Shown: piece by piece, positions 16,946-28,800 of the stretch | Layout: each line of letters begins with the position of its first letter | How positions within the stretch are numbered: position 1 is the first letter of the stretch | NCBI GenBank assembly: GCA_037133915.1 | Contig: JBAXND010000033.1 | Span: forward strand, 1 to 47,599 | DNA length: 47,599 bases | DNA from: Bacteroidota bacterium | Lineage (GTDB): Bacteria; Bacteroidota; Bacteroidia; Bacteroidales; CAIWKO01 | Direction: 5' to 3' | The notes under the pieces: generated by a model | The model's input: only the letters and a program-made list of their open reading frames with translations | The model's database searches: none | Told to the model about the DNA's origin: nothing | Translations under genes and position numbers: made by a program

Positions 16946-18496
16946 CTAAAATTCAAATTTAATACCTTGCGCTAAAGGCAGTTCGTTACTATAATTAATA
17001 GTGTTCGTCTGCCTGCGCATGTATTGTTTCCACGAATCGGAGCCTGATTCACGTCCGCTGCCGGTTTCTTTTTCGCCTCCGAATGCTCCACCGATTTCTG
17101 CACCGGATGTACCACTGTTTACATTGGCTAATCCGCAATCGGAGCCCGAATCGGAAAGGAATTTCTCTGCTTCCCGCATATTTAGCGTGAATATTGATGA
17201 AGATAATCCCTGTGGAACGTCGTTGTTTAAAGCGATTGCGTCATCAATGGTTTTATATTTTATCAGATATAAAATAGGCGCAAAGGTTTCTTCCTGAACA
17301 ATTGAATAATGATTCTCTGCTTCAACAATGGCAGGCACTACATAATTGCCCGAAGCGTATTGTTCTCCTTCGGCCACATAACCGCCGAAGAGTACTTTTC
17401 CGCCTTCTTTTTTGACGCGTTCAATGGCATTCAGGAATGCGTCAACAGCCGCTTTATCAATCAGCGGGCCTACCAGCGTATTCTCATCCAGCGGATTTCC
17501 GATTTTTTCTTTTACCTGCTCGTAGGCATTGATAAGGTTGTATTTTACCTCGTTGTAAACTTTTTTATGTACGATAATTCTTCGAGTTGAAGTACACCTT
17601 TGTCCGCAGGTACCAACAGCTCCGAACATGGTTGACGCAATCGCCATATTCAGATCGGCGCTGTCAGAAACAATAACGGCATTGTTACCACCCAGTTCAA
17701 GAATAGATTTACCCAATCGTTCACCAATGATTGCACCGGCTCTTTTGCCGACTCTTGTTGAGCCTGTAATTGAGAAGAGCGGGATTCGTTTATCAGCCAC
17801 AAAATTATCTCCCAGCACCGATGATTTAGCAATGACCATATTAAAGATTCCTTCCGGAAGTTTGTTCTCTTTCAGCACTCCGGCAATAATATGTTGAGTG
17901 GCAATAGCACACAAAGGTGTTTTTGAACTGGGTTTCCATATCACAACATCGCCGCAAACGGCTGCCAGCATTGAATTCCATGCCCATACCGCTACGGGGA
18001 AATTAAACGATGTGATTAATCCGATAACGCCGAGTGGGTGGTATTGGTCGTACATGCGGTGATCGCGGCGTTCAGAGTGCATGGTGAAGCCATTCAGCAA
18101 TCGTGACTGACCTACTGCAAAGTCGCATATATCAATCATTTCCTGAACTTCGCCCAGACCTTCCTGATATATCTTGCCCATTTCAAGTGAAACTAAAAAT
18201 CCCAGATCTTCTTTTGCTTCACGCAATGCCAGGCCAATCTGCCTTACCACCTCACCGCGCTTCGGAGCCGGGATTTCTCTCCAGATTTTGAAGGCGTCTT
18301 CAGCGGTCTTCATTACATTTTCGTAATCTTTCAGTGTGGCATTTTTTACACGGGCAATTTCATTTCCATCAATGGGTGAAACGGAGGCCGTAACATCGCC
18401 GGTTGTTTTGTACCATACGGTTCCTGTGCAAACACCGTCATTCACTGCTTTGATATTAAATTTATCAAGAACCTGTTTTATTTTTCCTTTATCCAT
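16946..18496 (-). CDS. Aldehyde dehydrogenase family 7, probable L-aminoadipate-semialdehyde dehydrogenase
   Basis: The 516-residue protein is an ALDH of the antiquitin (ALDH7) type. General-base Glu267 is in LELGGNNAVIV and the catalytic Cys301 is in GTCGQRCTSTRR. The C-terminal GGEKETGSGRESGSDSWKQYMRR is characteristic of the family. It would oxidise alpha-aminoadipate semialdehyde in lysine breakdown with NAD(P)+; related aldehydes are possible. It lies 20 bases downstream of pruA on the same strand, so the two probably share an mRNA. Convergence with the MMSDH gene leaves no room for a terminator. Confidence 0.85.
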   Translation of the reverse strand: MDKGKIKQVLDKFNIKAVNDGVCTGTVWYKTTGDVTASVSPIDGNEIARVKNATLKDYENVMKTAEDAFKIWREIPAPKRGEVVRQIGLALREAKEDLGFLVSLEMGKIYQEGLGEVQEMIDICDFAVGQSRLLNGFTMHSERRDHRMYDQYHPLGVIGLITSFNFPVAVWAWNSMLAAVCGDVVIWKPSSKTPLCAIATQHIIAGVLKENKLPEGIFNMVIAKSSVLGDNFVADKRIPLFSITGSTRVGKRAGAIIGERLGKSILELGGNNAVIVSDSADLNMAIASTMFGAVGTCGQRCTSTRRIIVHKKVYNEVKYNLINAYEQVKEKIGNPLDENTLVGPLIDKAAVDAFLNAIERVKKEGGKVLFGGYVAEGEQYASGNYVVPAIVEAENHYSIVQEETFAPILYLIKYKTIDDAIALNNDVPQGLSSSIFTLNMREAEKFLSDSGSDCGLANVNSGTSGAEIGGAFGGEKETGSGRESGSDSWKQYMRRQTNTINYSNELPLAQGIKFEF

Positions 18497-18516
18497 TATT
18501 GGTAGTATTTTTAGTA

Positions 18517-20148
18517 TTATTTGTCAAGCATGAACGGGTATTTGAAATCTGTTGCCGGTGCAAAGGTTTCTTTAATAGTGCGAGGACTGGTCCAGCGCAA
18601 CAGGTTTAGTTCACCTCCGGCTTTGTCATTGGTTCCCGAGCCTCTGGCGCCGCCAAATGGCTGGAATCCTACCATGGCGCCTGTCGGTTTGTCATTGATA
18701 TAGAAATTTCCGGCAGCATACCGGAGTTTGTCGCACGCATGCGATGCCGCTACGCGGTCGGTTGAGAATATAGCTCCTGTGAGACCATAAGGCGATGTTG
18801 CATCACAGAGTTCAAGCGCATTATCAAGGTCAATATCGTCATAAACATAAATGGTCATTACAGGTCCGAATATTTCTTCCTGCATGGTTCTGTAAAAAGG
18901 ATCTGTTGTTTCAATGATGGTTGGCTCTATAAAAAAGCCTTTTGTTTTGTCACCCTGTCCGCCTGCAATAACAGTAGCTACAGTCGATTTTTTCGCCTCA
19001 TTGATATAATCCATAATGGTGTCGAAGGCGCCTTCATCTATCACCGCGTTCATGAAATTCGAAAAATCACGCACATCGCCGACTTTAATTTCGGATGTCA
19101 TCTCAATCAGCAGTTTTTTTATTTCATACCAGAGTGATTTTGGCACATAGCCCCGCGAGGCAGCCGAACATTTTTGACCCTGATATTCGAAAGCACCTCT
19201 TATTATGCCAACTGCCACTTCCAGTGGTTTGGCCGATGGATGCACGAAAATAAAGTCTTTTCCTCCGGTTTCGCCAACGATTCTGGGGTAGGATTTATAA
19301 TTGGGAAGATTTTCACTTACGCCGCGCCATAGTGAATTGAACGTTGCATTTGAACCCGTAAAATGAATCCCGCCCAGATTTTTATCCTGAAGAGCGATTC
19401 CGCCAATGAGCGAGCCACTGCCGGGAATAAAATTGACCACTCCATCGGGCAGACCGGCCTCTTCAAAGATTTTCATCAAATGATAATTGGAGAGAATGGA
19501 GGTGGTTGCAGGCTTCCAAACGGTTGTATTTCCCATTAGTACAGGTGCCATATTCAGATTCGAGGCAATAGCGGTGAAGTTGAAAGGACTTACGGTGAAC
19601 ACAAAACCTTCGAGAGAACGGTATTCCATCCTGTTCATCTGATTGAACCCTGATTTGGGCTGGTCGGAATAAATCTTTGATGCAAAAAATGCGTTATACC
19701 GCAAAAAATCGATGGTTTCGCAGGCAGCATCAATTTCTGCCTGATACGCATTCTTACTCTGCCCGAGCATGGTGGCGGCATTCAGCTGATACCTGTAGCG
19801 TGTTGACATTAGTTCTGCCGCCTTCACCATAATGGACGCACGAACAACCCATGACAGGTTCGACCATTCTTTCATTGCCTTCATGGCCGCGTCAATAGCC
19901 ATTCTGACTTCTTTTTCAGTGGCCATATGATAGGAGGCTAAAATATGCCCGTGGTCATGAGGCATGACTACCTTGCCCATTTTTCCGGTACGGATTTCCT
20001 TACCTCCGATAATCAACGGTATTTCAATCTGCTCTTTTGCCTGAGATTCCAGTTCTCTGATAAGAGCCGGGCGCTCACAGCTCTGAGGACTGTAACTGTT
20101 AACAGCTTCGTTTTTTGGATCTTCAAAATTAAAAATCGCGTTATTCAT
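18517..20148 (-). CDS. pruA: L-glutamate gamma-semialdehyde (1-pyrroline-5-carboxylate) dehydrogenase
   Basis: This 543-residue protein is the stand-alone ALDH4 type. General-base Glu293 lies in VGETGGKDFIFV and the nucleophile Cys327 in EYQGQKCSAASRGYVP. The segments SPFNFTAIASNLNMAPVLMGN and GGARGSGTNDKAG are characteristic of the family. It oxidises glutamate semialdehyde to glutamate in proline and arginine breakdown. A proline dehydrogenase gene is not in the window. It is the first gene of a probable two-gene operon with AASADH; a promoter and a palindrome lie upstream. Confidence 0.92.
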   Translation of the reverse strand: MNNAIFNFEDPKNEAVNSYSPQSCERPALIRELESQAKEQIEIPLIIGGKEIRTGKMGKVVMPHDHGHILASYHMATEKEVRMAIDAAMKAMKEWSNLSWVVRASIMVKAAELMSTRYRYQLNAATMLGQSKNAYQAEIDAACETIDFLRYNAFFASKIYSDQPKSGFNQMNRMEYRSLEGFVFTVSPFNFTAIASNLNMAPVLMGNTTVWKPATTSILSNYHLMKIFEEAGLPDGVVNFIPGSGSLIGGIALQDKNLGGIHFTGSNATFNSLWRGVSENLPNYKSYPRIVGETGGKDFIFVHPSAKPLEVAVGIIRGAFEYQGQKCSAASRGYVPKSLWYEIKKLLIEMTSEIKVGDVRDFSNFMNAVIDEGAFDTIMDYINEAKKSTVATVIAGGQGDKTKGFFIEPTIIETTDPFYRTMQEEIFGPVMTIYVYDDIDLDNALELCDATSPYGLTGAIFSTDRVAASHACDKLRYAAGNFYINDKPTGAMVGFQPFGGARGSGTNDKAGGELNLLRWTSPRTIKETFAPATDFKYPFMLDK

Positions 20149-20285
20149 GTTATAGTCAGTTTTGAGTTACGATTTATTATTAATATTCATAATCAGGTTT
20201 AAATTTCAATATTGTACTCAGTTCACAATTCCGGAATTCTGCCGAAAATCTATTCGCTGCAATCAATTTCTTACGAAAAAACATT

Positions 20286-20309
20286 CGATATGCAAATGAA
20301 TGCATATCG
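20286..20309. promoter_or_regulatory. Palindrome, candidate operator upstream of pruA
   Basis: CGATATGC and GCATATCG form a perfect inverted repeat with an eight-base loop. It sits just downstream of the -7 box, over the expected start of transcription, which is a usual place for a repressor site. The binding protein is unknown. Confidence 0.5.
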
Positions 20310-20312
20310 GTA

Positions 20313-20346
20313 CAAAGGTAATACAATCATGAATATTTTAGGCAAA
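20313..20346 (-). promoter_or_regulatory. Promoter of the pruA-AASADH operon
   Basis: On the minus strand, TTTG (20343-20346), a 22-base spacer and a perfect TACCTTTG (20313-20320) resemble the Bacteroidota promoter. The leader before pruA would be about 160 bases long. Confidence 0.6.
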
Positions 20347-20435
20347 ATGCATTAAAATACTGCGTGAAGTGCTGTAAGCAACGCCCTGTCAGGAAAGAGT
20401 ATTACCTGATTCGGGGACTCAAATATTTCGGGGAA

Positions 20436-21596
20436 TTATTCCACTACAATTTTTTGGAATCCCGAAATGCCTGCATGGGTGCATTTAAGAAGGTAAATGC
20501 CACGTGGCCATTGTGAGCAGTCAATACCGATATTTGAATTTGACAAATTTGAGCCGGCATCCGATTCATAAAAAATTGCACCCGTGGTGTTCATTATCTT
20601 AATGGCAGTGACGGCCTGAAGATTTGTTGTAATATTTATGCGGTCTGTTGCCGGATTTGGATAGATACTCATACCATCTGAAATGCCCCGGTCAACAATA
20701 GCTGAAGAACAATCAATCGTTCCTGTAAGGCGTTGCGATGTTGATACTGAATCGGTGAAGGCGCTCCAGGAACTTGTCTGATTTTTCAAAAAATAGTCAA
20801 GGAAAAGGACGGTGACATCAAGTGTAGCATCGAGCTGATCTGCCCGGTTAATGGATGGGACGGGGTTGCAGGTTGATTCGCCCACCGTGCAGGTGAAATT
20901 ATAATCAGCGAAATAGCAGTGTGCGCCGTTATTAATGCTGATGTAACTTTTACAGGTCGATGCCAGTGCGTTGAACATCGGCAATTGATTGTCTGCAGGC
21001 ACTGCCACACAATCGTCGGCACCGGAAATCACGAGCGACGGAATTGAAATAGCAGCCGCCGCTGTTATTGCTGAAGGCGTAGTTTCTGCTGCTGCAAAGT
21101 TGAACATGCAGGTAGGAACGCTGTTATTGGAACATGCCAGAAATGAAGCACCACCGCCCATTGAATGCCCGGCTATGGCTGATGTTGCTGCAATTTTTTG
21201 GTAGAAAGGGGAGGCGTTGTTATTGCCTTCAGACTTCATGCTGTTCAGAATAAATGCCAGATCAGCTCCGTAGGCGCCATGGTCGGGCGACATACCTCCT
21301 TCGTTTGTCGGGAAAACCATGATGTATCCGATGGGCACCAGATTATCTTTCCAGAAAGCATAGGCGCTATAACTCATCATAAAACCATGTCCGAAAACAA
21401 TAACGGGAAAGGTTCCCGACATAACACTCGTATTTTCACCGGCAGTTGTTGCCGGGTAATATACTTCTGCCGGAACATCGCGGTTGGAGCGTGCCGGATC
21501 CTGCCATGTCAGTGATCTGTGTCCAATTGAAAATTGCGAAAAAGCCTGACTTTGTAGCAATACAAAAAGCAGAAAAAACAATGCGTATTTCTTCAT
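20436..21596 (-). CDS. T9SS type A exported alpha/beta hydrolase
   Basis: The 386-residue protein starts with a signal peptide (to about residue 21). The hydrolase domain has the oxyanion segment VFGHGF, nucleophile motif GHSMGGG (Ser145), a candidate acid in ISGADDCVAVPADNQ and a candidate histidine in INNGAHCYF. The shape is like secreted dienelactone-hydrolase, chlorophyllase or PAF-acetylhydrolase-like esterases; substrate is not known. Residues from about 305 on are a type A secretion domain: MSIYPNPATDRINITT, IKIMNTTGAIFYES, WPRGIYLLKCTHAGISGFQKIVVE. The product should be surface-attached or secreted. It lies 33 bases downstream of the FISUMP gene and may be co-transcribed with it. Confidence 0.83.
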   Translation of the reverse strand: MKKYALFFLLFVLLQSQAFSQFSIGHRSLTWQDPARSNRDVPAEVYYPATTAGENTSVMSGTFPVIVFGHGFMMSYSAYAFWKDNLVPIGYIMVFPTNEGGMSPDHGAYGADLAFILNSMKSEGNNNASPFYQKIAATSAIAGHSMGGGASFLACSNNSVPTCMFNFAAAETTPSAITAAAAISIPSLVISGADDCVAVPADNQLPMFNALASTCKSYISINNGAHCYFADYNFTCTVGESTCNPVPSINRADQLDATLDVTVLFLDYFLKNQTSSWSAFTDSVSTSQRLTGTIDCSSAIVDRGISDGMSIYPNPATDRINITTNLQAVTAIKIMNTTGAIFYESDAGSNLSNSNIGIDCSQWPRGIYLLKCTHAGISGFQKIVVE

Positions 21597-21629
21597 TTTT
21601 TCGAAATTATGGAGTATGAGAAAACCTGT

Positions 21630-22319
21630 TTAATTTTTGATGAGACGTACGGAAAATCCAAATCCTTTCTGGTCAAAATTTCTGTAAACATTGCCATAGT
21701 TTGTGGAAAGATAGCGTGTCCATGCAATGCTGGAATAGAGCTCGGTTGCTGTCCACCAATATCCAAAACTGCCCAGACTGTAGAATGAACCGCGGTTATT
21801 GCGGGCACCGCCCGGCATTCCGTTAAAGCCACTTGCATTTGTTCCGTTACCGTTGTTTTTCCAGCCTGTGGTACTTTTCATTTTAGTGCCGCCAAACTCG
21901 CCGAGGTTTTCTTCCAGAACGGTCCAGTCTTTATCGCTGGGAACATGCCAGCCTTTGGGGGCAAGACCACGAGGGTCGGTAACTGCAAACCAATTATAGA
22001 GCTTACCTGTTTTTTCACCGTTGGCGGGGTCATTATCATAATAACACCATGCAGGTTTACCTTCTTTACCTGCTTTTTCCCATGCTTCTGCGGTTTGTGC
22101 TTCAGGTATGGAATCACCATTTTTAAAGGTGAAAACATTCAGATTGGACAGAATCCATGTCTGAGAGCCGATTTTAATCTTTTTAAAACCTTTACTGTTA
22201 TTCTCATTTCCCGAAGGGCCGTATTTGTCAGCACTGAATGCCGCATCTCTCTCGCCCCGGCTGGTAACAAATGCAATCAGTACTATTGATATACTTAATA
22301 GCAGGATTGTCTTTTTCAT
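21630..22319 (-). CDS. FISUMP-domain secreted protein
   Basis: The 229-residue protein has a signal sequence (MKKTILLLSISIVLIAFVTS) and the major-paralogous-domain pattern first seen in Fibrobacter: IGSQTWILSNLN, PAWCYYDNDPANGEKTGKLYNWFAV, GLAPKGWHVPSDKDWTVLEENLG, GFNGMPGGARNNRGSF, GYWWTATE and FGFSVRLIKN. The domain is common in surface proteins of Bacteroidota and Fibrobacteres; the function is unknown. It has no sorting domain of its own. It precedes the exported hydrolase gene by 33 bases on the same strand. Confidence 0.88.
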   Translation of the reverse strand: MKKTILLLSISIVLIAFVTSRGERDAAFSADKYGPSGNENNSKGFKKIKIGSQTWILSNLNVFTFKNGDSIPEAQTAEAWEKAGKEGKPAWCYYDNDPANGEKTGKLYNWFAVTDPRGLAPKGWHVPSDKDWTVLEENLGEFGGTKMKSTTGWKNNGNGTNASGFNGMPGGARNNRGSFYSLGSFGYWWTATELYSSIAWTRYLSTNYGNVYRNFDQKGFGFSVRLIKN

Positions 22320-22854
22320 TTTATTAATTGTTTTTACAGAACAAATTTCGGCGGCAATTTACGATTTTTCTTTTTAATGGTTGCAAACAGCAAAATAAAG
22401 AAAAATCGCTTTTCTTGAAATTTCAAACAGATTGTTGAGTATGTTGTTAATATTTTCTGCCGCGAATGCAATTTATATTCGTGAAATGTAAGTATTATTA
22501 CACATTTATTTATATGAGGCAACATAATGAACTTTTTTTTCGTCTATATATATGTCTCTATAAAGTTGAAGAGACTTAGCTAAAAAAGGCGCATAATTAT
22601 TACGAATTTGATTTATACTGAAATTCAAAATATTATGATAAGTTATTAGAAATGTTCGACATAATTTTAATATTTGGAGATGTAATGCAACTATTTTTTA
22701 TGAAATTTCGTTAAACTCCCAATGTTTTGTTAATACGTTATTTTTGGAACGAAGCATATTATATTTGTAGAAGTGAGTTTTTTGTTGGTAAAAAAGTTTT
22801 GGATGAAGATAAAGCAGCCCTTTAAAAAATGTTTATTGTGAAATACCCACATTT
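22320..22854. other. AT-rich spacer before the giant PKD gene
   Basis: No gene is seen in these 535 bases. It must hold the promoters of the FISUMP gene (minus) and the giant gene (plus). The only clear element is the -7 box listed next; the long A/T runs may act in regulation but nothing specific can be shown. Confidence 0.5.
22760..22767 (+). promoter_or_regulatory. -7 promoter element of the giant PKD gene
   Basis: TATATTTG is a perfect -7 match, 88 bases before the ATG. A TTTG at 22743-22746 is too near (13 bases) for a normal -33 element. Confidence 0.5.
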
Positions 22855-25800
22855 ATGAGATTGAGAAATTTACTTCTTTTTCTTCTTTTGCTGTGGTATT
22901 TCCCATCGCAGGCGCAGGTCATTGATGTTACCCTTCAACCCTCGAGTGCAACTGTTTGTGCCGGTTCTTCGGTTCAGCTGCTTGCTCATGTTACGGGAGC
23001 CGTTGGTGCGGTGTCCTATACCTGGACACCGATGACCGGACTTTCGGGTCCGCTTGATTCCATAAAGATTGCCACTCCTGCAAATACGACACTTTATAAA
23101 GTCCGGGTTATTGATGCTCTGAATCATCGCGACAGCGCCACTATTACTGTTACGGTACTTCCGGGACCTACGGCCGCTTTTATATTTAGCCCCGATTACG
23201 GCTGTGCCGGGACTTCGGTTACCTTTATCAACAACAGCACAGCCGGCAACTATTCATGGGATCTTGGTGACGGAACGACTTCGACCTTGCAGTATCCCAC
23301 GCATAACTATGCACTTGTTACCGGCAACGATACTTCGCTTTACAATGCCACACTGATAGTAACATCATTGAATAATTGCACCGATACCATCACTCACATT
23401 GTTCATGTTAAAAAACTGCCTGATGCCTCGTTGATTGACCCGCTGACGAATTTTGGAAACTGCGCCAATGCTACGTTTTATAATCAGCAGTACCCGATAA
23501 CCGTTTACAATAATTCAACAACAAATAACACTTCATATAAGATTATCTGGGGCGACGGCTCACCCAATTTTGTGAGTTCCGGTTTTGTTTCCGCATCGCA
23601 CACCTACAATACGCTGGGCGTATTTTTTCTTGTATTTGAAGTTACGGGTGCCAATGGCTGCGTGGCATCACAGTCTTACCTTATTACAAATATTTCAAAC
23701 CCTGCTATTTCATTCGGTGGTATGGGTAGCACCATGGGATGCACTCCCACCGATGTATGTTTCACTATTGGTAATTATCAGCTTAATCACAACACTACGC
23801 TTTATGTTGTTGACTTCGGTGACGGCTCTCCGAAAGTTACACTCACGCATCCGCCGCCCGACACCATTTGTCATACCTATATGATTTCATCATGCAATCA
23901 TATAGGCATAACGGGCTGCCAGAATTGCTTCGTTGCTTCTATTACAGCAAAAAATGCATGCGACTCAACAAAAAACACGACGGATAATATCCGTACATTT
24001 TCAAAAATTGTTGCAGGATTTTCTGCACCGCCCATGGGCTGCGTGAATCAACCGATGAGTTTCACAAATACCTCTATGGGAGGTCATAATTATCTGTGTG
24101 ATACAACCGGTATATACACATGGAATTTTGGCGACGGCACACCTCCTGTTGTTGTTGCTGTGCCGACTCCTCAAACACATATTTACACGGCTCCGGGTCA
24201 TTACGTTGTTACGCTTATCGCTGAAAATATACCCTGCGGTCAAAGTTCATTCATGGATACGGTGTGCATTAACCCACTGCCTGTGGCATTATTCACATTG
24301 AGCGATTCGGTTTTTTGCAGACCTCACTCGGTGGTAATTACAAACCTTACTAACCTCGCGAACATCTGTAATCAGGCTACATTTACATGGAGCATAACCT
24401 GCATTAACGATAGCTGCAGCACGCTTGGCTGCGGTGGTTACACCTTCATGAATGGAACTTCAATAACATCATTCAGTCCTCAGATTATGTTTAACCGTCC
24501 GGGGAAATATACCATCAGACTTACCGTTAACAATGGTTGTAACCCGCCGGCTGTTTATTCAAAAGTTATTCGTGTAAAATCAAAGCCCACTGTTTCGCCT
24601 CCTGTTATCCCCGCGAAAATTTGTCAGGGCGGAAGCATCAATCCTACGGCAATTTTTACACCTTGCTATGGATCGGTTACCTATCTGTGGAGTTTTCCGG
24701 GCGGTGTTCCGAATTCATCCACGCTGGCAAATCCCGGAACCATCAGCTACAGCACTCCGGGAAGTTATACCGTGACGGTGAAAGCCAGTAATAGCTGCGG
24801 TGATACCACACTCACAAAAAATATCATTGTAAAACCGCTGCCGGCGATAACACAGAAACCCAATATTGCGGTATGTCCTGCGTCCACTATTACTATCGGG
24901 AATTTTAGCGGCAGCATCATAGGAACAGCATTTGCATGGACAAATTCAAACACAGCCATTGGATTAGGTGCCAGCGGAACAGGAAGTATTCCGGCATGGA
25001 CTGCTCCGGCAAACAATACAGGCGTAAGCATTACCGGCACCATTACCGTTATACCCACTTTTGACTCATGCAGCGGTCCGCCGATGACATTTACAGTTAC
25101 GATTTATCCAACTCCGGTTTTGTCTTTTGTACCTAATGTGGCGGTATGCCCGGGGCAACCTATTAATTTCGGAAATTGGATAAGCAATGTAACAGGCACA
25201 ACTTTTACCTGGACGAACAACAATACACTGATTGGTATTCCGGCATCGGGCAACGGCGACATCACTCCATGGAATGCCCCGCCGAATAATACTACTTCAA
25301 ATATTGTAGGCACAATTACAGTGAGACCAACATCACCGAACGGATGTCTTGGTCCAGCTATCAGTTTCACCGTTACTATTTATCCTACTCCAACGGTTAC
25401 TCAACTTACGAATATTGCCGTTTGCCCCGGGCAATCCATCATTATTCCCAACTTTACCGGGAACCTTTCCGGAATCACTTATAACTGGGCGAATAGCAAT
25501 ACCTCCATTGGTCTTGGTGCATCAGGCAGCGGAAATATTCCTACATGGACGGCACCGGCCAATAACACGGGCGCAAGTATTACGGGCACTATTACTGTAA
25601 CGCCTGTTAAGAACGGTTGTCCGGGCACGCCGATGACATTTACGGTGACTATTTACCCGACTCCTTCAGTGAATCAGGTTAGTAATATTGCTGTTTGTCC
25701 GCTTCAACCTATCACGATAGGAAATTTTGTAACGGTTCCGGCAGGTGCTACTGTTACATGGACCAATTCAAACACATCTATTGGACTTGCTGCGAGCGGA

Positions 25801-28800
25801 AGCGGTAACATTCCGGGGTGGACTGCACCAATAAACGGGACCGGTGCGAACATCGTCGGAACTATTACGGTTACACCGTCGGTTAATGGGTGTACCGGAC
25901 CAACAATGACGTTTACAGTTACTATTTTCCCGGCAACGGCCGTTCAGCAAATCAGTAATATCACGGTGTGCCCCGGACAAACAATTACACCCGGCAACTT
26001 TGTCAGCATGCCGGCAGGCGCTACTTTTACCTGGACGAACAGCAATACTGCCATAGGAATTGCGGCAAGCGGTTCGGGGAATATTGCTCCATGGACAGCA
26101 CCTCCGAACGGAACATTGAATCCTATTGTTGGAACGATTACGGTTACACCATCATCAAACGGTTGTCCGGGAAGTCCGATGAATTTTACGGTTACAATCA
26201 ACCCAATTCCGGATATTTCTGCATCCCCAATGGTGCAATCTATCTGTAGCAATACGTCAACGGCTGTCAGCATCAGCTCTACTTATCCGGGTGCCACATT
26301 CTCGTGGACCGTAATTGCACCCGGCGGCGTTACCGGTGCATCTGCAGGTTCCGGAAGCTCGATAGGGCAGACGTTGGTCAATACAAATCTTACCACCGAT
26401 ACGGTTCGCTATACAATTACTCCCGCTGTTGGCGCCTGTTCAGGTGCTTCCATTGTTGTAAAAATTGCGGTGTATCCGAAAGTAATAATGACCGCTGTTA
26501 CTTCTCAGTCAGTTTGTCCGGGCACAACAATTACCATACCTGCCTTTGCCAGCAACCTTGCCGGAACAACCTATGCATGGACAAATACGAATACCTCCAT
26601 CGGTCTTGGGGCATCAGGCGCAGGCAGCATTCCTGCATGGACAGCACCGGCTAATGGAACTACATCGAATATTACCGGGACGATAACTGTAACGCCCACT
26701 TCTGCAAATGGATGCACCGGCACACCGGTTACCTTTACTGTTGCCATATATCCTACGCCGGTTATAACGGCTGTTTCTGATATTTATGTGTGTCCTGCAC
26801 AGTCTATTAACATTGGTAGTTTTATCAGCAACCTTGGAGGAACTACATTTAACTGGGTTAACAGCAACACGGCAATAGGCCTTGCTGCTTCCGGAAGTGG
26901 AAATATTACTGCCTGGACAGCACCGGTTAATGGTACAGGCGTAAACATAAGTGGCACTATAACGGTAACTCCTGTTAAGAACGGCTGTCCCGGTCTTCCG
27001 ATTAGTTTTACAGTAAATATTTATCCTACTCCGGTAGTGTCGCAGGAAAGCAACATTGCAGTGTGTCCCGGCACTGCAATCAGCATTAACAATTTTGTAA
27101 GTGCGCCCTCCGGTGCGAGCTTTACATGGACTAATTCAAACGTAGCTATCGGTCTTGCAGCAAGCGGTTCAGGCAACATTGCCGGATGGAATGCACCGGC
27201 AAATAATACCGGTGTTAATATTGTCGGTACTGTTTCTGTTACCGCGTCACTCAGCGGATGCAGCGGACCTGTAATGAGTTTCACGGTTACAATCTACCCG
27301 ACTCCGGTTGCCACGCAACACAGTAACATTACGGTTTGTCCCGGAGTGCAAATTAATATCGGCAACTTTAGCAGTACACCTGCAGGCGCTACGTTTGCCT
27401 GGACAAACTCAAATACCGCGATTGGTCTGGGTGCAAACGGAACAGGCACAATTCCGGCATGGACTGCACCTTCAAACAATACCTTCACAAATATCAGCGG
27501 AACAATCAGTGTTGTTCCGTCGCTGAACGGTTGCTCGGGAAATGCTATGAACTTTACCGTGAATATCAGCCCTCAGCCTGATGTTACCGCAACACCTATG
27601 GTGCAGACTATTTGCAGCAATACTGCCGCAGTTATCAATCTCGGTTCGGCTTATACCGGCGTATCTTATTCATGGACGGCAGCTTCTCCGCTTCCGATAA
27701 CAGGCGCATCGGGTGGTTCGGGTGCAGTAATCAATCAGACATTGGCAAACTCTGGTTTTACAACTGACACGGTTCGTTATACAATTACATCTTCACTGAG
27801 TGGTTGCAGCAGCGTCCCGATTGTTGCCAAAGTGGCTGTGTACCCAAATGTAACAATGTCACCTGTTTCGTCCATTAACGTTTGTCCTGCTGCAACTATA
27901 AGTGTTCCATCCTTTACAAGCAATCTTGTCGGGACCAGCTATGCATGGACAAACAGTAATGCGGCTATCGGTCTGGGGGTTTCAGGTTCAGGAAATATTC
28001 CTTCGTGGACGGCACCTGCCAATAATACAACCAATAATATTTCAGGAACGATTACCGTAACTCCCACATCACCGCAAGGGTGTGCTGGCAGTCCGATAAC
28101 ATTCACCGTTACTATATACCCGACACCCACTGTTAACCCCGTTACGGGTGTTTCGGTTTGTCCGGGAACGGCTATCAATGCATTTAGTTTTTCAGGTAAT
28201 CTGGCAGGTACTACTTTTAACTGGAGTAACAGTAACACCGCTATTGGACTGGGGGCATCGGGCAGTGGAAATATCCCGGGATGGACAGCGCCTGCCAATA
28301 GCACCAATGCAACAATTTCGGGGACCATAACTGTAACGCCCATGAGAAATGGCTGTTCAGGAACACCCATCACATTTATCGTTAATATTTATCCCACGCC
28401 AACCGTCAATGCGATTAGTAACATTGCGGTTTGTCCACAGCAGGCCATCAGCATTCCTGCTTTTGCAAGTACGCCTGCAGGCAGTACATTCACATGGACA
28501 AATTCAAACACAGCCATCGGGTTAGGTTCAATCGGAGCGGGCAATATTAATGGATGGAATGCTCCGGCCAATAATACAGGGGTTAATATTACCGGTACAA
28601 TTACTGTTACACCATCTTTGAATAGCTGCGGCGGTCCGGTGACGACATTCACGGTAACTATTTATCCAACTCCTACAGCAACGCCACACAGTAACATAAC
28701 CGTTTGCCCGGGACAGCAAATTAATATAGGGAACTTTTCAAGCACTCCTGCAGGTTCAACCTTTAACTGGACGAATTCGAATACAACTATTGGTATAGGC

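Noticed and set aside
22334..22525. 63-residue minus-strand frame in the long AT-rich spacer
   Set aside because: Low-complexity, AT-driven composition, no homologous features and no fitting promoter.
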